From Eubacteriales bacterium (GTDB lineage: Bacteria > Bacillota > Clostridia > Lachnospirales > Lachnospiraceae): DNA of 64,000 bases. Under the pieces are notes generated by a model. It was not told the DNA's origin, did not search any database, and saw only the letters and a program-made list of their open reading frames with translations. The stretch is taken from contig JAUNJF010000006.1 of NCBI GenBank assembly GCA_030533405.1, positions 1 to 64,000 of the forward strand. The letters run 5' to 3'. Shown piece by piece: positions 25,280 through 35,791 of the stretch (position 1 is the stretch's first letter; each line of letters begins with the position of its first letter). The position numbers and the translations under genes were made by a program.

Positions 25280-26821
25280 ATGGATAACGAGAACGATGTA
25301 TTTGATGAAAAAAATGAAAGTGAAGTAGTTGAGAGTGTGAGTATTCCTAAGGTGGAAGAAACACAGCATGTAGAGACAAGTACAGAAACATATGTGACGC
25401 AAAATCATATGCAGGGTAATCCGTATAGTCAGGGAACTGTATACGGAAAGGGAATTTATACAGGTGAAGTATTCCAGACAGATCAGGTTGAACCAAAGCA
25501 CTCAAAACCGAAAAAGAATGGAACTGGTAAAAAGGTATTTCGCTTGGTTGGTTCAGCAGTAGCATTTGGTTTGGTTGCTGGTTGTGTTATGGTAGGTGTA
25601 AATGTAGCAGGAAGTAAATTGTTTAAGACGGAAAAACAAACACCACAGATTCCAACAGTTACTACATCGGATGCCATGATTCAGAGTGGGAAAAGTGATA
25701 ACGGATCTGGATATGCGGATGTTGCTGAACAGGTAATGCCGTCAATTGTTTCAATTACAAATACATCTGTTCAGACGGTTCGTTCATGGTTTCAGTCTTA
25801 TGAACAGGAAGTAAGTGGTTCTGGTTCTGGAATTATCATTGGAAAGAATGATAATGAGATTTTGATTGTGACGAACAATCATGTCATTGATGGTGCAAAA
25901 GAATTAACAGTTGCATTTTGTGATAAAACAGCGGTGCCAGCTACAGTAAAAGGTGCTGATCCATTAGCAGATTTGGCCGTGGTGGCAGTGAATGTAGAAG
26001 ATTTGGAAGATGGTACATTAGATAATATTCGTGTCGCAGCAATTGGTTCATCAGATGAATTAAGGGTTGGTGAAGGCGTTATCGCAATTGGTAATGCATT
26101 AGGCTATGGACAATCGTTAACAGCAGGATATATTAGTGCGTTAGATAGAGAAGTAGATGTTGAAGAGAATAGCATGACACTTTTACAAACAGATGCTGCG
26201 ATTAATCCTGGTAATAGTGGTGGAGCACTTTTGAATACAAAGGGTGAACTTATCGGAATCAATACGGTTAAGTATGTAGATAGTAAGGTAGAAGGAATGG
26301 GATATGCGATTCCAATATCATCTGCAATTCCAATCATTAATGATTTAATGAATAAACAAGTGATTAAAGAAGAAGAACAGGGATACCTTGGTATTCAGGG
26401 AAATGATGTTACAGATGAGTATGCTGCCAGCTTTAATATGCCAAAGGGTGTATATGTAGTTAAGATTGTAGATGGTGCACCAGCAGATCAATGTGGATTA
26501 AAAGCTGGTGATATTATAACCAAATTTGCTGGAAGAGATGTCAACAGTTTTCAGGCACTTCAAACCATTTTGAGTGGAAAGAAGGCTGGAGAAGAGGTTG
26601 AAATGGTTGTACAGCGTAATACAGAAAAGGGTGAGTATGAGGAAGTGACTCTGAAAGTCGTTTTGGGCGCAAAAAAGGATATGCCAGAAACCGAAAAAAG
26701 ACAGCAAAATAAACAGGAAACAAAGGAAAAGCAGGATGAACAGCGTCAAGAAAATCCTTATGAGAACTATGAAGAGTATATGACGCCAGATGATATATTT
26801 GAACATTTTTTTGGTAATTAA
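25280..26821 (+). CDS. htrA: HtrA/DegP-like membrane-anchored serine protease
   Basis: 513 aa. Cytoplasmic acidic N-terminus (1-85), one membrane anchor (about 87-112, LVGSAVAFGLVAGCVMVGV), then an extracytoplasmic trypsin-like domain with His201 (VTNNHVID), Asp231 (DPLADLAVV) and Ser313 (NPGNSGGALL), one PDZ domain (about 370-460, GVYVVKIVDGAPADQCGL) and a Gln/Glu/Lys-rich C-terminal tail. Degrades misfolded exported proteins during envelope stress. Monocistronic, with its own promoter and a terminator at 26851. AAGGAAGG ribosome site. Confidence 0.95.
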   Translation: MDNENDVFDEKNESEVVESVSIPKVEETQHVETSTETYVTQNHMQGNPYSQGTVYGKGIYTGEVFQTDQVEPKHSKPKKNGTGKKVFRLVGSAVAFGLVAGCVMVGVNVAGSKLFKTEKQTPQIPTVTTSDAMIQSGKSDNGSGYADVAEQVMPSIVSITNTSVQTVRSWFQSYEQEVSGSGSGIIIGKNDNEILIVTNNHVIDGAKELTVAFCDKTAVPATVKGADPLADLAVVAVNVEDLEDGTLDNIRVAAIGSSDELRVGEGVIAIGNALGYGQSLTAGYISALDREVDVEENSMTLLQTDAAINPGNSGGALLNTKGELIGINTVKYVDSKVEGMGYAIPISSAIPIINDLMNKQVIKEEEQGYLGIQGNDVTDEYAASFNMPKGVYVVKIVDGAPADQCGLKAGDIITKFAGRDVNSFQALQTILSGKKAGEEVEMVVQRNTEKGEYEEVTLKVVLGAKKDMPETEKRQQNKQETKEKQDEQRQENPYENYEEYMTPDDIFEHFFGN

Positions 26822-26850
26822 GGAACATAATAAGTAGTAAAATGAAGATA

Positions 26851-26885
26851 TAAGAAGACTGTTGAAAGATGGTCTTCTTATTTTC
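26851..26885 (+). terminator. terminator after htrA
   Basis: TAAGAAGAC (26851-26859) pairs with GTCTTCTTA (26872-26880), followed by TTTTC. Confidence 0.8.
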
Positions 26886-26888
26886 ATG

Positions 26889-26917
26889 TTTGCAGATGAT
26901 AAGAAAAGTGGTATAAT
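26889..26917 (+). promoter_or_regulatory. promoter of glgB
   Basis: TTTGCA (26889-26894), 17-bp spacer, TATAAT (26912-26917). Possibly drives a long transcript through to 37559, since no convincing terminator was seen between. Confidence 0.65.
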
Positions 26918-26958
26918 ATTAGATAATTATGTATTGTGATATTTATGGAGGGTTGCTT

Positions 26959-29250
26959 ATGAATAATAAAATTCAACAATGGATGAATTGGATTCTATAT
27001 GATGAGCTGATTGAGGGGAAAATCAATGCTCCAAAGCATTTGCTGGGTAATCATGATTTTGGGGAAGGTCAGGTGATTACTGCATATAAGCCACATTCAG
27101 TAAGTTGTAAGGTGATTGCACCAACTGGTAAAACAGAATATGAAATGGAAAAAATAGATGAACACGGTTTTTATGCCATTTATTTTCCAAAGAAAAAATT
27201 TCAGGGTGCAAAATATCGCTTGGTGACAAATTATCAGGATGGTTCAACGGTTGTTGATGCAGATCCTTATAGTTTTGAAAATCAGATTACAGATTATGAT
27301 GTGTATTTGTTTTCAGAAGGAAATCATTTTGAAATTTACAAAAAATTAGGTGCGCATCCAATGAAGATAGATGGTGTATCTGGTACATTTTTTGCAGTTT
27401 GGGCACCACACGCAAGAAGAGTTTCTGTGGTTGGTGATTTTAATATGTGGGATGGAGCACTTCACCCAATGCAGATTAGTAATAATGGTGGTATTTTTGA
27501 GTTGTTTATTCCAAATGTTACAGAGGATGCGGTTTATAAGTTCTGTATTCTCACAAGATTTGGAGAGGAATTGTATAAGTCTGATCCATATGGAAACTGT
27601 GCACAAATGCGTCCTGATAATGCATCGGTTGTAAAAGATATCACAACCTATAACTGGAAGGACGATGCATGGATACAGAAAAGAAAAGGTGTTTCTCGTG
27701 TGGATATGATGAGAGAACCTATGGCAATTTATGAGATGCATTTAGGCTCATGGAAAAAACAGATTGAAGACGATGATAACGGATTCTTTTCATACAGAGA
27801 ATTGGCACCTATGGTTGCAGAATATGTGAAAGATATGGGATATACACATATTGAATTAATGGGAATTGCAGAATATCCATTTGATGGATCATGGGGATAT
27901 CAGGTAACCAATTATTATGCACCAACAAGAAGATATGGAGATCCACAGGACTTTATGTATTTTGTAGATTACATGCATAAGAATGGTATTGGTGTCATTT
28001 TGGATTGGGTTCCAGCACATTTCCCAAGAGATGAACATGGTTTGGGACGTTTTGATGGTATGGCGTTATACGAGCATCCAGATGCAAGACGTGGTGAACA
28101 TCCAGATTGGGGCACTTATATTTTTGATTATGGACATAATGAAGTTGTCAATTTTTTAGTTGCAAATGCTGTTTTCTGGGTGAAAGAATATCACATTGAT
28201 GCGCTTCGTGTAGATGCAGTTGCCTCTATGTTATATTTGGATTATGGAAAACAGGATGGCAATTGGTTACCAAATGAAAATGGTGGTAATGAAAATTATG
28301 ATGCCATTAAGATGTTAATGAAACTAAATAAAACGGTGGAAGAATTAGATTTGGGCGTATTTGTTATTGCGGAAGAATCTACATCATGGGCAGGAGTTAC
28401 TGCGCCTGTTGCAATGAATGGATTAGGCTTCGGTTTTAAATGGAATATGGGTTGGATGAATGATTTTCTGGAATATATGAAATTGGATCCATATTTTAGA
28501 CAGTTTAATCATAATCGTTTGACATTTAGTTTGATGTATGCATATTCAGAGAATTTCATACTTGTCATTTCCCATGATGAAGTGGTACATTTGAAATGCT
28601 CTATGTTAAATAAAATGCCAGGGCTTCATGACGACAAGTTCGCTAATTTGCGTACCGCATATGGTTTTATGTATGGTCATCCAGGCAAAAAGTTATTATT
28701 TATGGGACAGGAATTTGCTCAGCTTAGAGAGTGGAGCGAAATGAGAAGTCTCGATTGGTATTTATTAGATGGTGACGATGCCAAAATGCATCGTGGCATA
28801 CAAAATTATGTGAAAGCATTAAATGCATTGTATCAAAAGTATGATGCAATGTATTATAATGATCAGGATCAAATGGGATTTGAATGGATTAGTTGTGATG
28901 ATCCACAAAGCTCAATTGTGTCATTTATCAGACGAGGTTCTACAGCAAAGGATCAATTGTTGTTTGTATGTAATTTTACACCAATGGATCGCGATGGTTT
29001 TGTGGTAGGTGTGCCTTGTCCAGGTAATTATACAGAGATTCTCAATTCAGACAGTGTTGAATTTGGAGGTCTGGGTAGAGTGAATGATAAACCGATTAAG
29101 GCAGCAGAGGAGTCTTGGAATGGAAGAGATTATTCGATTCGCATGCATTTACCTCCGCTTTCTGTGACGGTTTTCAGATATGATTATAGAGAGCCGAAGA
29201 AGGGAATTTCAAAACAATCGGCGGAAAGCAAAAATAAGAAAGATAAATAA
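26959..29250 (+). CDS. glgB: 1,4-alpha-glucan branching enzyme
   Basis: Makes alpha-1,6 branches in glycogen. 763 aa from ATG at 26959 (MNNKIQQWMN) behind GGAGGG; the longer frame from 26929 lacks a ribosome site. Two N-terminal beta domains (the second CBM48, FFAVWAPHARRVSVVGDFN), then the GH13 barrel with nucleophile Asp419 (ALRVDAVASM), acid/base Glu472 (VIAEEST) and Asp540 (ISHDEVVH). A charged C-terminal tail (KGISKQSAESKNKKDK) goes beyond the usual end. No other glg gene is in the window. typA follows 10 bp later. Confidence 0.95.
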   Translation: MNNKIQQWMNWILYDELIEGKINAPKHLLGNHDFGEGQVITAYKPHSVSCKVIAPTGKTEYEMEKIDEHGFYAIYFPKKKFQGAKYRLVTNYQDGSTVVDADPYSFENQITDYDVYLFSEGNHFEIYKKLGAHPMKIDGVSGTFFAVWAPHARRVSVVGDFNMWDGALHPMQISNNGGIFELFIPNVTEDAVYKFCILTRFGEELYKSDPYGNCAQMRPDNASVVKDITTYNWKDDAWIQKRKGVSRVDMMREPMAIYEMHLGSWKKQIEDDDNGFFSYRELAPMVAEYVKDMGYTHIELMGIAEYPFDGSWGYQVTNYYAPTRRYGDPQDFMYFVDYMHKNGIGVILDWVPAHFPRDEHGLGRFDGMALYEHPDARRGEHPDWGTYIFDYGHNEVVNFLVANAVFWVKEYHIDALRVDAVASMLYLDYGKQDGNWLPNENGGNENYDAIKMLMKLNKTVEELDLGVFVIAEESTSWAGVTAPVAMNGLGFGFKWNMGWMNDFLEYMKLDPYFRQFNHNRLTFSLMYAYSENFILVISHDEVVHLKCSMLNKMPGLHDDKFANLRTAYGFMYGHPGKKLLFMGQEFAQLREWSEMRSLDWYLLDGDDAKMHRGIQNYVKALNALYQKYDAMYYNDQDQMGFEWISCDDPQSSIVSFIRRGSTAKDQLLFVCNFTPMDRDGFVVGVPCPGNYTEILNSDSVEFGGLGRVNDKPIKAAEESWNGRDYSIRMHLPPLSVTVFRYDYREPKKGISKQSAESKNKKDK

Positions 29251-29260
29251 GGAGAAAAAA

Positions 29261-31090
29261 ATGAAGATCCAAAGAGAAGACATTCGTAACATTGCAATTA
29301 TTGCCCACGTTGACCATGGTAAAACCACATTGGTGGATGAGCTGTTGAAGCAAAGTGGTGTATTTCGAGAAAATCAGGAGGTGGCAGAACGTGTTATGGA
29401 CTCCAACGATATCGAAAGAGAGCGTGGTATTACGATTCTCTCTAAAAATACTGCTGTAAATTATGGTGGTACAAAGATTAACATTATTGATACTCCGGGA
29501 CATGCAGATTTTGGTGGCGAGGTAGAACGAGTACTGAAGATGGTAAACGGTGTTGTATTGGTTGTCGATGCCTTTGAAGGTGCGATGCCTCAGACAAAAT
29601 TTGTTTTAAAGAAAGCATTAGAACTGAATTTGCATGTTATTGTATGTGTAAATAAAATCGACCGTCCAGAAGCAAGAGTGGAAGAGGTAGAAGAAGAGGT
29701 ATTAGAATTATTATTGGATTTGGAAGCAAGTGACGAACAGTTAGATTGTCCATTTGTTTATGCATCTGCAAAAGATGGTGTTGCAAAGAAGAATATGGAT
29801 GATGAAGCAGTTGATATGAAACCGTTGTTCGAAACAATTATTGATTATATTCCTGCACCAGAAGGTGATCCTGATGCTGATACACAGGTACTCATTTCTA
29901 CAATTGACTATAATGAGTATGTTGGCCGTATTGGTGTAGGTAAGGTAGACAATGGTACATTAAAGTTAAATCAGGAAGTATTGCTTGTGAATGCGCACGA
30001 CGATACAAAGTGTAAGAAGGTAAAAATCGGTAAATTATATGAATATGATGGTCTTGATCGTGTAGATGTAAGTGAGGCAGGAATCGGTTCGATTGTAGCG
30101 ATTTCTGGTATTGCGGACATTCATATTGGAGATACGCTTTGTTCTGTAGATAATCCACAGCCAATTCCGTTCCAGAAGATATCGGAGCCTACGATTTCGA
30201 TGAATTTCATGGTAAATGATTCTCCGCTTGCTGGTAAGGAAGGTAAATTTGTAACTTCTAGACATTTGAGAGATCGTTTGTTTAGAGAGTTGAATACAGA
30301 TGTTTCCCTTAGAATTGAAGAAACAGAGGAGATGGATACTTATAAGGTATCAGGACGTGGTGAGTTACATTTGTCTGTCTTGATTGAAAATATGCGTCGT
30401 GAGGGATATGAGTTTGCAGTTAGTAAAGCAGAGGTTATCTACAAAAATGACGAGAATGGTAAAAAATTAGAGCCAATGGAGATTGCATATATTGATGTAC
30501 CAGAAGAGTTTTCTGGTACAGTTATCAGTATGTTAAATGAACGTAAGGGTGAGCTTCAGGCAATGAATCCGGCGCATGATGGAACCGTTCGTTTAGAGTT
30601 TAACATTCCTGCAAGAGGATTGATTGGATTCCGCGGTGACTTTATGACATCGACAAAGGGAACAGGTATTATCAATACGATTTTTAATGGATATGGACCT
30701 TATAAGGGAGACATGATGTACCGTAGTCAGGGTTCTTTGATTGCATTTGAAACAGGTACCTCTATTACTTATGGATTATTTAATGCACAGGATCGAGGTA
30801 CATTGTTTATTGGTGCAGGTGAGCAGGTATATGCTGGTATGGTAATTGGTCAGACTGGTAAGGCGGAAGATATTGAAATTAATGTATGTAAGGCAAAACA
30901 CTTGACCAATACTCGTTCGTCAGGAGCAGATGAGGCATTAAAGCTTACACCTCCTAGAATTTTAAGTCTAGAACAGGCGTTGGAGTTTATTGATACGGAT
31001 GAGCTTTTAGAGATTACGCCAGAAAATATTCGTATTCGTAAAAAGATTTTAGACCCAACACTTCGTAAGAGAGCAAGAATTAATCGTTAA
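29261..31090 (+). CDS. typA: translational GTPase TypA/BipA
   Basis: 609 aa ribosome-associated GTPase of the EF-G superfamily, linked to stress and cold adaptation and late 50S assembly. ATG at 29261 ([10 protein letters not shown]) behind AAGGAG; the frame is open to 29180 inside glgB. G motifs: [32 protein letters not shown]-terminal TypA-specific domain contains GLIGFRGDF and [16 protein letters not shown]. Lies between glgB and an acyltransferase-like gene. Confidence 0.97.
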   Translation: MKIQREDIRNIAIIAHVDHGKTTLVDELLKQSGVFRENQEVAERVMDSNDIERERGITILSKNTAVNYGGTKINIIDTPGHADFGGEVERVLKMVNGVVLVVDAFEGAMPQTKFVLKKALELNLHVIVCVNKIDRPEARVEEVEEEVLELLLDLEASDEQLDCPFVYASAKDGVAKKNMDDEAVDMKPLFETIIDYIPAPEGDPDADTQVLISTIDYNEYVGRIGVGKVDNGTLKLNQEVLLVNAHDDTKCKKVKIGKLYEYDGLDRVDVSEAGIGSIVAISGIADIHIGDTLCSVDNPQPIPFQKISEPTISMNFMVNDSPLAGKEGKFVTSRHLRDRLFRELNTDVSLRIEETEEMDTYKVSGRGELHLSVLIENMRREGYEFAVSKAEVIYKNDENGKKLEPMEIAYIDVPEEFSGTVISMLNERKGELQAMNPAHDGTVRLEFNIPARGLIGFRGDFMTSTKGTGIINTIFNGYGPYKGDMMYRSQGSLIAFETGTSITYGLFNAQDRGTLFIGAGEQVYAGMVIGQTGKAEDIEINVCKAKHLTNTRSSGADEALKLTPPRILSLEQALEFIDTDELLEITPENIRIRKKILDPTLRKRARINR

Positions 31091-31103
31091 GGATTAAAGT
31101 GAT

Positions 31104-32420
31104 ATGAAAGATAGTGAAAAAACGGAAAATAAAAGAACGCTTCGAAAAGAACAACTTGCATGGGACAAATTGGACAATACGGCCAATTTGTTCCCTGTTA
31201 TTGCTACAGAGAATATGACAAATGTATATCGAATATCTGTGACATTAACAGAGGAGATTGACCGTGTTTTACTGCAAGAGGCATTGAATCGTATTCTACC
31301 ACAGTTTTCTGTATTTCGTATGCGATTGCGTATGGGCTTTTTTTGGTATTATTTCGAAGAAAATGAAAGACCAGCTCCGATTGTTTTACAGGAATATTCG
31401 AATCCTGGTGCATATATTGATAAGAACCGAAATAATCAATACATGTTTCGTGTGACGTATTATAATTGTAGAATTAATTTAGAGGTTTTTCATGCATTGA
31501 CAGATGGTTCTGGTGGTATCATCTTTTTAAAGGAATTAGTATATCAGTATTTGAGACTTCGTTATCCAGAGGAATTAAGTGGTCAAAAGGATCGCATTTC
31601 TTCTGGTGTATTTTTGGATAAGGAAGATAGTTATGTTAAAAACTTTAAGAAGAGTGGAAAAAATGCAAAAGGATACAAATCAAAACGTGCAATTACTTTG
31701 ACTGGAGAAATGCTGTCAAAAGGGGAGACAGGTGTGATTCATGGATATCTTCCTGTAGAACAATTAAAAGCAGTTAGTAAGCGATATGGAGTAACCATCA
31801 ACCAATATCTGGTTGGTGTATTTGTATATGCGATTTATCGGGAATATTTGAAGGAAGAACCGTCTAAGACACCAATTAGTTGCTGTGTTCCAGTAAATTT
31901 GCGTCCGTATTATGATTCGCATACTATGAAGAATTTTTTTGCTATGGTGTCTGCAGATTTCAAACCTGTCAATGCGCAATACAGTTTTGAAGAAGTATTA
32001 TCGATTGTTTCAGAAAGTTTGAAAGAACAAATTACGCCAGAGAACTTAAATCGTATTTTGTCATATAATGTGTCAAATGAAAAGAATTGGATTTTGAGGC
32101 TTGTGCCACTTGTTGTAAAGAACTTTTTTATGAAACAGGTGTATGGTGCATCTGCATATGCGACAACAACAACTGTTACGAATATTGGAAATATCGAACT
32201 AAAAGAGGCATATCAGCCATATGTGGAGCATTTTTATGTAACGCTTTCTATGTCAAAAGGTCAAAATATGAAGGGTGGAATCTGTTCATATAATGGAATC
32301 CTTACATTTACATTTAGTTCTGTTTTGACGGATGTGTCGATTCAAAAGAGATTTTTTCAAATGATTGCAAAAGATGGTGTAGAAGTGGCAATTGAAACAA
32401 ATGGAGTTTATTATGAATAA
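31104..32420 (+). CDS. alcohol acetyltransferase / condensation-domain-like acyltransferase
   Basis: 438 aa. Two-lobed fold typical of CoA-dependent acyltransferases and NRPS condensation domains, recognised by HALTDG at residues 130-135 (HxxxDG catalytic motif) and the C-terminal segment GASAYATTTTVTNIGNI. Such enzymes move acyl groups to alcohols or amines; the substrate here is unknown. Starts 13 bp after typA with a modest AAGGA site, and overlaps the next gene by 8 bp, so it belongs with the following two genes. Confidence 0.82.
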   Translation: MKDSEKTENKRTLRKEQLAWDKLDNTANLFPVIATENMTNVYRISVTLTEEIDRVLLQEALNRILPQFSVFRMRLRMGFFWYYFEENERPAPIVLQEYSNPGAYIDKNRNNQYMFRVTYYNCRINLEVFHALTDGSGGIIFLKELVYQYLRLRYPEELSGQKDRISSGVFLDKEDSYVKNFKKSGKNAKGYKSKRAITLTGEMLSKGETGVIHGYLPVEQLKAVSKRYGVTINQYLVGVFVYAIYREYLKEEPSKTPISCCVPVNLRPYYDSHTMKNFFAMVSADFKPVNAQYSFEEVLSIVSESLKEQITPENLNRILSYNVSNEKNWILRLVPLVVKNFFMKQVYGASAYATTTTVTNIGNIELKEAYQPYVEHFYVTLSMSKGQNMKGGICSYNGILTFTFSSVLTDVSIQKRFFQMIAKDGVEVAIETNGVYYE

Positions 32421-33108
32421 ATGTCAACACTGTAATATATATGTATATGATAATATTGATGTCTGTCCAATGTGTCATCGGGTTTTAGATGATATGGAAG
32501 CAGATGAGTTGGAAAAAGTGATGTCTACGTTTGGGAATGGAGCACCATATCCAGATATTAGAAAACGAACCAAAAGCTTACATTTTGTGATGCGATTGAT
32601 TTTGTTTTTATTTATTATTGCTGAAATATCACTAGTAGTTGTGAATTATTTTGTGTCTCCACATATTTGGTGGTCTGGAATTAGTGGCATTGCAATGATT
32701 TATACGTATTTATCTATGGTTTATTGGATTCGCCATGATGCTGGATATTCCGCCAAGATTGGTAGTCAGTTGATTTTAACAATGTTACTTTTGTTTGGTA
32801 TAGATTATTTTACAGGCATGATAGGATGGTCATTAGAATGGGCGATTCCAGGAATTATATTATTTGGTGATGCGATTGTATTTTTTTTAATGATGCTGAA
32901 TCGGCATCATTGGTACAGTTATACGGTGTTGCTTTTGGTGATTGCTGTGTGTGCAGGAGCAATTATTGGATTGTATTGCTGGGGTAAGATTTCTAATATT
33001 GTATTACCAGTTATATGTGCAGTTGTAACGGGTGTATATTTGCTTGCAACCATCATTTTTGGTGATCGAGAATTGAAGAGAGAATTAAAGCGGAGATTTC
33101 ATGTATAA
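32413..33108 (+). CDS. zinc-ribbon polytopic membrane protein (DUF6320-like)
   Basis: 231 aa. The N-terminus has a zinc ribbon (CQHC...CPMC, residues 3-23), followed from about residue 60 by six hydrophobic spans. ATG at 32413 (MNKCQHCN) is preferred over 32392 because it has GGAG upstream and places the CxxC at the N-terminus. The layout resembles the family I remember as DUF6320, found beside an acyltransferase and an alpha/beta hydrolase in Lachnospiraceae; that family name is from memory. Its stop overlaps the next start (TAATG). Confidence 0.75.
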   Translation: MNKCQHCNIYVYDNIDVCPMCHRVLDDMEADELEKVMSTFGNGAPYPDIRKRTKSLHFVMRLILFLFIIAEISLVVVNYFVSPHIWWSGISGIAMIYTYLSMVYWIRHDAGYSAKIGSQLILTMLLLFGIDYFTGMIGWSLEWAIPGIILFGDAIVFFLMMLNRHHWYSYTVLLLVIAVCAGAIIGLYCWGKISNIVLPVICAVVTGVYLLATIIFGDRELKRELKRRFHV

Positions 33109-34025
33109 TGGAAGAAAAAATTAGTATTCGGGGAAGAACTGCAAGACATATGGTTAAAATTGCAAACCATTTTCCTGTGGTTGGTGCGAAGGCAAGAAGC
33201 GGTGATCTTCGAAAAAAATTAAATCAAAGAGAAAAAGAATGGGAATGCCCAGATCATTTTGTATTAGAAAAGATAGATATGGGCATTTTTTCTATGGAAT
33301 TATTATCAAGTGCACAAAAGCAACGCAAGGGTGTCATTTTGCATTTGCATGGTGGTGGATATTACGGAAAACTTCATAATACATATCGCAAGATGGCTGG
33401 ATTATATAATGAAGTGAGTGATGGTTTTGATGTGCTGAGTGTGGATTATCGTGTTGCACCTGAAAATCCTTTCCCAGCAGCACTTGAGGATGCTGTATGT
33501 GCGTATCGGTGGTTGTTAGCACAAGGATATGAAGGGAATCAAATATTTGTTGTGGGTGATTCTGCTGGTGGAGGACTTGCGCTTGCATTATGTTTATATA
33601 TTAGGGATCATGCGATTGTTATGCCAAAAGGAATTGTCACAATGTCTGCATGGACAGATTTGACAAAAAGTGGGGAATCCTATCAGGAAAATTTTGATAT
33701 TGACCCGATGTTTGGAAAAGCAACGGATTCTATTGTGTACAAAGAAGGATATTTTAAAGAGGTTGATCCGCATCACCCGTATATTTCGCCAATAAACGGC
33801 GCATATCAGGGCTTTCCGCCGATGTTGATGCAGGTTGGTGAGTATGAGATGTTATTAAGTGATACATTGGAGGTTGCGAGGAAAGCGCGGGAAGCAGGAG
33901 TGCTTGTAAAAGAACATGTTTATAATGGAATGTTTCATGTATTTCAAATGGGATTATTATTTTACCCAGAGGCAAAGGATGCATGGGTGGAAGTTGGAAG
34001 ATTTATTCGTAAGTTATCCAAATAA
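33108..34025 (+). CDS. alpha/beta hydrolase, hormone-sensitive-lipase type esterase
   Basis: 305 aa. HSL-family marks: oxyanion-hole HGGG (LHLHGGGYYG, His81-Gly84), nucleophile Ser152 in GDSAGGG, acid in LLSDTLEVA and base His in NGMFHVFQM near the C-terminus. Carboxylesterase or deacetylase acting on small acyl esters. Cytosolic; no signal peptide. Start codon shares bases with the previous stop, so it is coupled to the zinc-ribbon membrane protein. Together with the acyltransferase it suggests a make-and-break ester pair. Confidence 0.9.
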   Translation: MEEKISIRGRTARHMVKIANHFPVVGAKARSGDLRKKLNQREKEWECPDHFVLEKIDMGIFSMELLSSAQKQRKGVILHLHGGGYYGKLHNTYRKMAGLYNEVSDGFDVLSVDYRVAPENPFPAALEDAVCAYRWLLAQGYEGNQIFVVGDSAGGGLALALCLYIRDHAIVMPKGIVTMSAWTDLTKSGESYQENFDIDPMFGKATDSIVYKEGYFKEVDPHHPYISPINGAYQGFPPMLMQVGEYEMLLSDTLEVARKAREAGVLVKEHVYNGMFHVFQMGLLFYPEAKDAWVEVGRFIRKLSK

Positions 34026-34048
34026 AATGCATTTGGTAAGGAGAAGAG

Positions 34049-35791
34049 ATGTTTAAGATTACAAATTATTTAAAAGAATATAAGAAAGAAAGTGTGATAG
34101 CACCGTTATTTAAGATGTTAGAGGCCAGCTTTGAGTTGTTTGTTCCACTGGTTATGGCGGCGATTGTAGACCAGGGAATTAAAGAACAGAATACCACTTA
34201 TATTGCGAAAATGGGTGTTGTGCTTGTGGCATTAAGTTTGGTGGGATTACTTTGTTCTGTTACAGCACAGTTTTTCGCGGCAAAGGCTTCTGTTGGATTT
34301 GGGAAGGCGGTAAGACATGATTTGTTTGCACATATCAATCGTTTGTCATATGCAGAAATTGATCGGGCAGGCACGTCAACACTGATCACAAGAATGACCA
34401 GTGATATTAATCAAATGCAATCTGGTGTAAACATGTTTTTGCGATTGTTTTTGCGCTCACCATTTATTGTGTTTGGCGCAATGATTATGGCTTTTACAGT
34501 GGATGCAAAGGCTGCGTTGGTATTTGTAGTTGCAATTCCGCTATTATCTATTGTTGTATTTGGTATTATGTTATATTCCATTCCGTTGTATCAAAAGGTG
34601 CAAAAGGCGTTGGACCGTGTGCTACGTATGACAAGAGAAAATTTGGCTGGAGCAAGAGTCATTCGGGCATTTTGCAGACAGGAGGCTGAAATACAGGATT
34701 ATGAGGAAGCCAGTCAGACATTGAATCAAATGCAATTATTTGTGGGTAAGATTTCGGCAATGATGAATCCTGTAACGTATATCATTGTAAATGCTGCATT
34801 GATTGCTATTATCTGGATTGGTGGAGTGCGCGTAGAAGCAGGTGATTTGTCACAGGGTGATGTCATTGCTTTGGTCAATTATATGTCTCAGATATTGGTT
34901 GAACTTGTGAAGCTTGCTAATTTGATTATTTTACTTACAAAGTCTATGGCTTGCTCAAAACGAGTTGGTGAGATTTTTGCCATGGAACCTAGTATTTTAG
35001 AACATCCAACAGGTGTGGATCTTGAACATGCAAAAGATAAAGTGGTCTTTCGAAATGTAACTTTTACATATGAAGGCGCAAAAGAACCAGCACTAAAAGA
35101 TATTTCATTTACAGCAAAAGCGGGTCAGACAATTGGAATTATAGGCGGAACTGGTTGTGGAAAATCTACATTAGTGAATTTGATTCCCAGATTTTATGAT
35201 GTGGATTCGGGAGAAGTGCTTGTAGATAATGTCAATGTCAAGCAATATTCGTTCCATCAGTTGCGGGATCGAATTGGTGTTGTTTTGCAAAAAGCGGTTT
35301 TGTTTCATGGTACAATTGCAGAAAATATAAGGTGGGGACGAGAGGATGCGACTGATGAGGAGGTTTTGCGTGCTGTTTCAATTGCACAAGGTGATGATGT
35401 CATTGCTTCCAAGGAAAATGGTTTAGAGGAAATGATTTTGCAGGGCGGTAAGAATTTATCAGGTGGTCAGAGACAGAGACTTACGATTGCCAGAGCATTG
35501 GTAAGAGAACCTGAAATTTTAATTTTAGATGATGCTGCATCTGCACTTGATTTTGCAACAGATGCAAAATTGCGACAGGCAATTAAGGAACAGACAAAGG
35601 GAATGACGGTATTTATTGTTTCACAACGTGCATCAACCATTCGACAGGCAGACCAGATTATTGTATTAGAAGATGGTATGATGGTAGGAAATGGAACACA
35701 TGAGCAGCTGCTTGCGGATTGTTCTGTATATAGAGAAATTGTGGAATCACAGGAAAAAAATGAGAGGGGAGGCGTGGAGAATGGCAAATAA
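34049..35791 (+). CDS. ABC exporter half-transporter, degenerate ATP site
   Basis: 580 aa: six-span transmembrane domain (1-310) and nucleotide-binding domain. Walker A GGTGCGKST, intact signature LSGGQ, but Walker B reads LILDDAAS (Asp instead of the catalytic Glu) and the switch His is replaced (VSQRAST). These changes mark the subunit with the non-hydrolytic site in heterodimeric exporters. AAGGAGAAG ribosome site, 23 bp after the esterase; overlaps the next gene by 11 bp. Confidence 0.93.
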   Translation: MFKITNYLKEYKKESVIAPLFKMLEASFELFVPLVMAAIVDQGIKEQNTTYIAKMGVVLVALSLVGLLCSVTAQFFAAKASVGFGKAVRHDLFAHINRLSYAEIDRAGTSTLITRMTSDINQMQSGVNMFLRLFLRSPFIVFGAMIMAFTVDAKAALVFVVAIPLLSIVVFGIMLYSIPLYQKVQKALDRVLRMTRENLAGARVIRAFCRQEAEIQDYEEASQTLNQMQLFVGKISAMMNPVTYIIVNAALIAIIWIGGVRVEAGDLSQGDVIALVNYMSQILVELVKLANLIILLTKSMACSKRVGEIFAMEPSILEHPTGVDLEHAKDKVVFRNVTFTYEGAKEPALKDISFTAKAGQTIGIIGGTGCGKSTLVNLIPRFYDVDSGEVLVDNVNVKQYSFHQLRDRIGVVLQKAVLFHGTIAENIRWGREDATDEEVLRAVSIAQGDDVIASKENGLEEMILQGGKNLSGGQRQRLTIARALVREPEILILDDAASALDFATDAKLRQAIKEQTKGMTVFIVSQRASTIRQADQIIVLEDGMMVGNGTHEQLLADCSVYREIVESQEKNERGGVENGK